DNA of 64,000 nt, taken from contig JAKQOH010000116.1 in assembly GCA_029565415.1 (NCBI GenBank), positions 25,162 through 89,161 on the forward strand. Direction: 5' to 3'. The first letter of the stretch is position 1. Every line of letters starts with the position of its first letter. The notes under the pieces were generated by a model. The model worked only from the letters and a program-made list of their open reading frames with translations. It was not told the origin of the DNA and ran no database searches. The DNA comes from Candidatus Rifleibacteriota bacterium (GTDB lineage Bacteria > Riflebacteria > Ozemobacteria > Ozemobacterales > Ozemobacteraceae). Position numbers and translations under genes: made by a program. Positions 60,481 through 64,000 of the stretch are shown here, in pieces.

Positions 60481-60966
60481 TCAGAAGAGGCCCATCTCGG
60501 CGCGCACGTCGATCGGCTTTTTGAGCTTGTCCACCTCGGGCAGCATGCCGAACGCCCGATCCGAGCGGAACTTCCGCATCGAGGTGCCGGCCGGGATCGA
60601 GACGGTCCACTCGTGATTCGCCAGATGGGGGCTGCCCGACTGGACCCAAGCCTGGATCCGGTAGGTTTTCCCGGCGGGAACCGGCTTGTTCAGACCGAAC
60701 CGGAGGATGCTCTCCGTCGAGGCCTTGAGGCCGCGCGCCTGACTCAGCATGCCGGTCGAGACCAGCTTCTTGCCGTCGAACACCTTGACCGTCACGGAAA
60801 ACTTCGCCCAGTCGGACGATCCTTCATTCTTCAGGCTCACCTTCACCTCGCGGCCCGAAAGCTGCATCTCGCCCCAGGCCACCGTCGGCCGGTTGGCGAA
60901 CGCGATGTTGAGGCACAGCGAAAGGCAACTGAGGACCACGGCCGTCCACACGATCATGCGGTTCAT
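60481..60966 (-). CDS. Small exported protein, unknown (FxLYD-like)
   Basis: 161 residues. Signal peptide (VWTAVVLSCLSLCLNIAFA), then a beta-sandwich-like segment GREVKVSLKNEGSSDWAKFSVTVKVFDGKK typical of FxLYD/DUF-type exported domains. AAGGAGG is well placed. It lies opposite to the polysaccharide run. Confidence 0.7.
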   Translation of the reverse strand: MNRMIVWTAVVLSCLSLCLNIAFANRPTVAWGEMQLSGREVKVSLKNEGSSDWAKFSVTVKVFDGKKLVSTGMLSQARGLKASTESILRFGLNKPVPAGKTYRIQAWVQSGSPHLANHEWTVSIPAGTSMRKFRSDRAFGMLPEVDKLKKPIDVRAEMGLF

Positions 60967-61312
60967 TTCATGCCTCCTTCGCGAAAAAACTCTTCCCTGA
61001 TCGAGATATCGACACTTCTTCGACAAAACCGAAGAGGGAAAAAGTTGCACCGACCCGTTCGCCCCTCGAGAAAAATCGCAGAGACACTCCGGTGAACGAT
61101 CCCTCGGATTCGAGGACGCATCCGCAGATGGAGGGCAGATGAACGCAGATAGGAAAGAACACCGGGAAAAACCCGATTTCTCTTGTGCCCTGGTTCCTCC
61201 ATTGATCAAAAGAATCTGCTTTTCATCTGTGCAATCTGCGAAATCTGCGGATCGGTTCTCATGACGAAAACCCACATAACAGGCGCTGATCGGCAGCCCG
61301 GGCCGGCCCGGC
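60967..61312. other. Intergenic region containing repeat copy B
   Basis: 346 bp without a gene between the FxLYD-like and amidotransferase genes, both on the minus strand. Apart from the repeat element at 61120-61259, nothing was recognised. Confidence 0.5.
61120..61259 (-). repeat. Palindromic-ended repeat element, copy B
   Basis: The same element as at 56 kb but inverted: plus-strand start ATCCGCAGATGGAGGGCAGA and end AATCTGCGGATCGGTTCT. Read on the minus strand it has the three (G/A)CAGATNNN units at its start and CATCTGCCCTCCATCTGC near its end. Confidence 0.8.
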
Positions 61313-62062
61313 TCAGAGAGCGGCCGAGGATTTCTTTCCGGAAACAAGCCCCGAGATGAATCCGTTGAAGAGGCGCCGCGACACCTCATCCCCCGACAGG
61401 GTCTCTTCGGGGTGCCACTGGACGCCGATGCCCAGCCATCCGGGATCGGCGCTTTCGACGACCTCGATCAGGCCGTCGGCGGTGTGTCCGGTCGCTTTCA
61501 GATACTCGGGAAGCCGGTTCGCGACCTGGTGATGGAACGAGTTCGTGAAGATTTCGTCGCTCCCGGCCCAGCCCCGGATGAGCGAGTTGGGGTCCAGGAT
61601 GACGCGGTGGCTCGTGGCCCAGCGCGGAGCCTGCTGGCTGTGCTGCTGCGTGGTGAGGCCGGCGATATCCTGGTGGAGCGAGCCGCCGAGGGCGACGACC
61701 AGCACCTGGAGGCCGCGGCAGATGCCCAGCACCGGAATCCGGCGGTCCCGGCTGCGGCGGGTCAGCTCCAGCTCGAACGCGTCGCGCAGCGGGTTCACCC
61801 CGCCCAGCCGCGCGCTCGGCTCTTCGCCCATCCAGCGCGGGTCGATATCCTCGCCGCCGGGCAGCAGGATCCCGTCGACCAGGTCGAGATACCGGTCGAA
61901 CACGGCGGCATCTTCCGTCGGCGGCAGCAGGATCACGTCGGCGGCGCACTTCTGGAGGGCGCAGAAATACTTGCGGGTGCAGTAGGTGCGCATGCGCATC
62001 TCGTTGTCGCGCACGGCGGTGTCGCAGTAGGCCATTCCCACCAGGGGCCGTTTCCCGTTCAT
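61313..62062 (-). CDS. Class I glutamine-amidotransferase-like hydrolase (PuuD type, C26)
   Basis: 249 residues. ILLPGGEDIDP, the nucleophile Cys in LGICRGLQVL and the His/Glu of GVQWHPEE complete the C26 triad. The PuuD group cleaves gamma-glutamyl-GABA. It overlaps the oligopeptide permease gene upstream by 4 bp, so it may process imported gamma-glutamyl peptides. Confidence 0.92.
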   Translation of the reverse strand: MNGKRPLVGMAYCDTAVRDNEMRMRTYCTRKYFCALQKCAADVILLPPTEDAAVFDRYLDLVDGILLPGGEDIDPRWMGEEPSARLGGVNPLRDAFELELTRRSRDRRIPVLGICRGLQVLVVALGGSLHQDIAGLTTQQHSQQAPRWATSHRVILDPNSLIRGWAGSDEIFTNSFHHQVANRLPEYLKATGHTADGLIEVVESADPGWLGIGVQWHPEETLSGDEVSRRLFNGFISGLVSGKKSSAAL

Positions 62063-62889
62063 GCCCAGTTCCCTTTCCGGCCGGGGTCGAGCACGTCGCG
62101 CAACTCGTCGCCGAGCACGTTGAAGACGATGACCACCAGCGCGATGCAAAGCCCGGGCCAGAGCGAGAGACCCGGCTGGATACGCAGATAATCCTTGCCC
62201 ATCGAGACCATGCCGCCCCACGTGGGCAGCGACGGGTCGGCTCCGAGGCCCAAAAAGCTCAGGCTGGCTTCCGAAAGGATCGCGGTCGCCATTCCCATCG
62301 CGAAGATCACTGTGACGAGCGGCAGGCAGTTGGGAAGAATATGCGTCAGAATGATACGGACGTTCCCGGCGCCCATTGCCCGCGCAGCCAGAACGAACTC
62401 GGCGCTGCGCAGCTCCAGGGTGGCCCCGCGGATGATCCGGGCCGTCTCGGCCCAGCCCACGACGGCGATGGCGAGAATGACGGTCGCCAGCCCGTGGCCG
62501 AGGGCCATCGAGATCGCGATGGCCAGCAGCAAGCTCGGAAACGCCAGGAAGATGTCGACGGCCCGCATCAGCAGCCAGTCGAGCCAACCCCCGTAGTAGC
62601 CGGCGGCCAGGCCGACGCACAGGCCGATCAGCAGGGCGGCAAGCCGGGCGGCGAAGCCGATCATCAGCGTCAGCCGCGTGCCGTGGACCAGGCGGGAGAA
62701 AACGCACTGGCCGAGCTGGTCGCAGCCGAGCGGATACCCTTCGGCGCTCTGCAGGCGGCGCAGCGGGTCGGTTTCCATCGGGTCGTGGGGAGCGATCGCC
62801 GGGGCGAAGAGGGCGATGACGCCCAGCACCGCGATCACGGCCAGACAGAGCCAGCCCGCCGGGGTCAGATGGCGCAGCGCCTGGTTCAT
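62059..62889 (-). CDS. Oligopeptide ABC permease (DppC/OppC type)
   Basis: 276 residues, about six spans, with the EAA-like loop (ELRSAEFVLAARAMGAGNVRII) and GLGADPSLPTWGGM, the DppC hallmark. Pairs with the DppB-type gene upstream. Overlaps neighbours on both sides by 4 bp. Confidence 0.95.
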   Translation of the reverse strand: MNQALRHLTPAGWLCLAVIAVLGVIALFAPAIAPHDPMETDPLRRLQSAEGYPLGCDQLGQCVFSRLVHGTRLTLMIGFAARLAALLIGLCVGLAAGYYGGWLDWLLMRAVDIFLAFPSLLLAIAISMALGHGLATVILAIAVVGWAETARIIRGATLELRSAEFVLAARAMGAGNVRIILTHILPNCLPLVTVIFAMGMATAILSEASLSFLGLGADPSLPTWGGMVSMGKDYLRIQPGLSLWPGLCIALVVIVFNVLGDELRDVLDPGRKGNWA

Positions 62890-63833
62890 GCCGCGCCTCC
62901 CATCATCTCTTCACGGATCTTCGGGTTGATCCAGGCGTAGAGCAGATCGATCACCAGGTTCACGAAGACGAAGATCAGCGCGGCGAACAGCACGATGCCC
63001 TGGATGACCGGGTAGTCCCGCTTGAGAATCGCATCCATCGCGAACCGGCCGAGCCCAGGCACCTCGAAGATCGTCTCGACGATGACCGACCCGTTCAGAA
63101 AGCTCGAGAAATCCAGCGCAACGACCGTGATGATCGGAATCAGCGCATTCGTCAGCGCGTGCCGGAGCAGGATGCGGCTCGGGGAAAGCCCTTTCGCCCG
63201 CGCCGTCCGGATGTAATCCTGGTTCAGCACCTCGACCAGGCTGCTGCGCACGATGCGGGCCAGAAACGCCCCCGACCGGATGCCGAGGGTGAAGGCCGGC
63301 AGCACCAGCGGCCAGAGCGACTGTTCGGCCCCGAACGCCGAGGTGGGGAACCAGCGCAGTTTGCCGGCCAGCACATACAGCAGGATCAGGCCTGACAGGA
63401 ACACCGGCACGCTGATGCCGGTCACGGCGCACAGCGTGGTGGCTCGGTCGATGAGACTGCCGCGGTGGATGGCGCTGAAGATGCCGGCCGCGAGGCCGAT
63501 CAGCACCGAGAAGACCATCGCGATGACGGCCAGTTTCAGCGTGTAGGGGAACTTTTCGAGGATCGAGGTGAGCACGGGCCGTTCGGTGACGACCGAGGTG
63601 CCCAGATCGCCGCGCACCATGCGGCCCAGGTAGGTGACGAACCGCTCCGAGAGCGGCCGGTCCAGCCCCATTTCGCGGGCGATGCGCGCGATGTCCTCGG
63701 GAGAGGCGCGCGGGCCGGCGAGCGTGGCGGCCGGGTCGCCCGGCACCAGATACAACACGACGAACGCGATCAGCAGAATCCCGAGAATGACCGGGATCGT
63801 GCCGACCAGCCGTCGCAGCGTGTATTCGAGCAT
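62886..63833 (-). CDS. Oligopeptide ABC permease (DppB/OppB type)
   Basis: 315 residues. MLEYTLRRLVGTIPVILGI, FVVLYLVPGDPAATL and the loop RTARAKGLSPSRILLRHALTNALIP are DppB marks. Located 12 bp downstream of the substrate-binding protein gene. Confidence 0.95.
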   Translation of the reverse strand: MLEYTLRRLVGTIPVILGILLIAFVVLYLVPGDPAATLAGPRASPEDIARIAREMGLDRPLSERFVTYLGRMVRGDLGTSVVTERPVLTSILEKFPYTLKLAVIAMVFSVLIGLAAGIFSAIHRGSLIDRATTLCAVTGISVPVFLSGLILLYVLAGKLRWFPTSAFGAEQSLWPLVLPAFTLGIRSGAFLARIVRSSLVEVLNQDYIRTARAKGLSPSRILLRHALTNALIPIITVVALDFSSFLNGSVIVETIFEVPGLGRFAMDAILKRDYPVIQGIVLFAALIFVFVNLVIDLLYAWINPKIREEMMGGAA

Positions 63834-63845
63834 ACCGGGTTCAGG

Positions 63846-64000
63846 TCACCTGCACAGCTTCATCGTGAGGCCCTTGTCGACCGAGAACAGCGGCGAGAAG
63901 GTCATCTTCTCGACCTGCGGCCCCAGCACGTAGCTTTCGTTCGCATACCACAGATACAGCCACGGGGCCTCGTCGACGATGATGCGGTTGATCTCGGCAT
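63846..64000 (-). CDS. Oligopeptide-binding protein (SBP_5), C-terminal fragment
   Basis: The last 50 codons of a gene that runs off the right edge. EAPWLYLWYANESYVL and VDKGLTMKLCR resemble the C-terminal end of DppA/OppA-type family 5 binding proteins. The binding protein gene of this transporter is expected upstream of dppB, as found. Confidence 0.8.
   Translation of the reverse strand, partial: AEINRIIVDEAPWLYLWYANESYVLGPQVEKMTFSPLFSVDKGLTMKLCR

Noticed and set aside
1..64000. CRISPR arrays, tRNA/rRNA genes, insertion sequences, prophage genes
   Set aside because: None seen on either strand by inspection; a tRNA-model and HMM scan would settle it.

Overview
This window is GC-rich chromosomal DNA from a diderm bacterium. 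An LptA/OstA-like periplasmic protein, a TonB-dependent receptor, a GspG-like pseudopilin and a heptosyltransferase-type enzyme all imply an outer membrane. Haem is apparently made by the siroheme-dependent (Ahb) route, which is typical of anaerobes and deep-branching phyla. The taxon cannot be fixed from sequence reading alone. The gene set would fit a deep-branching lineage (Riflebacteria/Ozemobacteria-like is a guess), and nothing here looks like a plasmid, prophage or insertion sequence.

Layout. 1-2.4 kb: tail of a radical-SAM/SPASM protein, then ahbA, ahbB and hemL (tetrapyrrole synthesis). 2.5-7.8 kb (minus strand): GspG-like pseudopilin, TPR protein, small membrane protein, a Pro/Ala/Lys-rich protein with a zinc ribbon, and a 36-residue membrane peptide not previously called. 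7.9-15.8 kb (minus): tightly packed operon of LptA-like protein, Ski2-type helicase, tsaE, tsaB, tsaD, mutL and miaA (tRNA position-37 modification plus mismatch repair). 15.9-18.5 kb (plus): alpha-glucan phosphorylase. 18.6-25.9 kb (minus): RpoD-like sigma factor, DUF2325-like coiled-coil protein, mutS, DUF362 ferredoxin-like protein, YjbQ. 26-28.8 kb: LUD protein, small zinc-ribbon protein, DJ-1 protein, small membrane protein. 28-33.7 kb: glycosyltransferases (GT2, GT9, GT39 types), a PH-like membrane protein and a polyprenyl-phosphate sugar transferase. 33.7-38 kb: Ig-domain lipoprotein, leucyl aminopeptidase, ribosomal protein L28, ThiT-like transporter. 38.1-43.4 kb (plus): TonB receptor, YfiR-like protein, sensor kinase, Ddl. 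43.5-48.7 kb: M48 membrane peptidase, App1-type phosphatase, alpha/beta hydrolase and unknowns. 49-51.9 kb (plus): LysM protein, TolB-like propeller, UspA. 52-55.8 kb (minus): U32 peptidase/RlhA-like protein, AroQ, and a B12-binding/radical-SAM relative without cluster cysteines. 56.2-60.5 kb (plus): exopolysaccharide cassette (UbiA-type prenyltransferase, Wzz-like, Wzy-like, GT4). 60.5-64 kb (minus): small exported protein, class I amidotransferase, and an oligopeptide ABC transporter cut by the right edge.

Signals not explained by ordinary annotation are these: short AT-rich patches inside many GC-rich genes where codon choice switches to ATA/TTA/TAT; a 140-150 bp palindromic-ended repeat present twice in opposite orientations (55997-56147 and 61120-61259); a promoter whose start point would lie inside the preceding gene's terminator stem (50512-50572); and several enzymes with altered active-site motifs (alpha/beta hydrolase GHECGG, AroQ lacking conserved His, B12/radical-SAM relative without CxxxCxxC). 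No CRISPR array, rRNA, tRNA or transposase was recognised.
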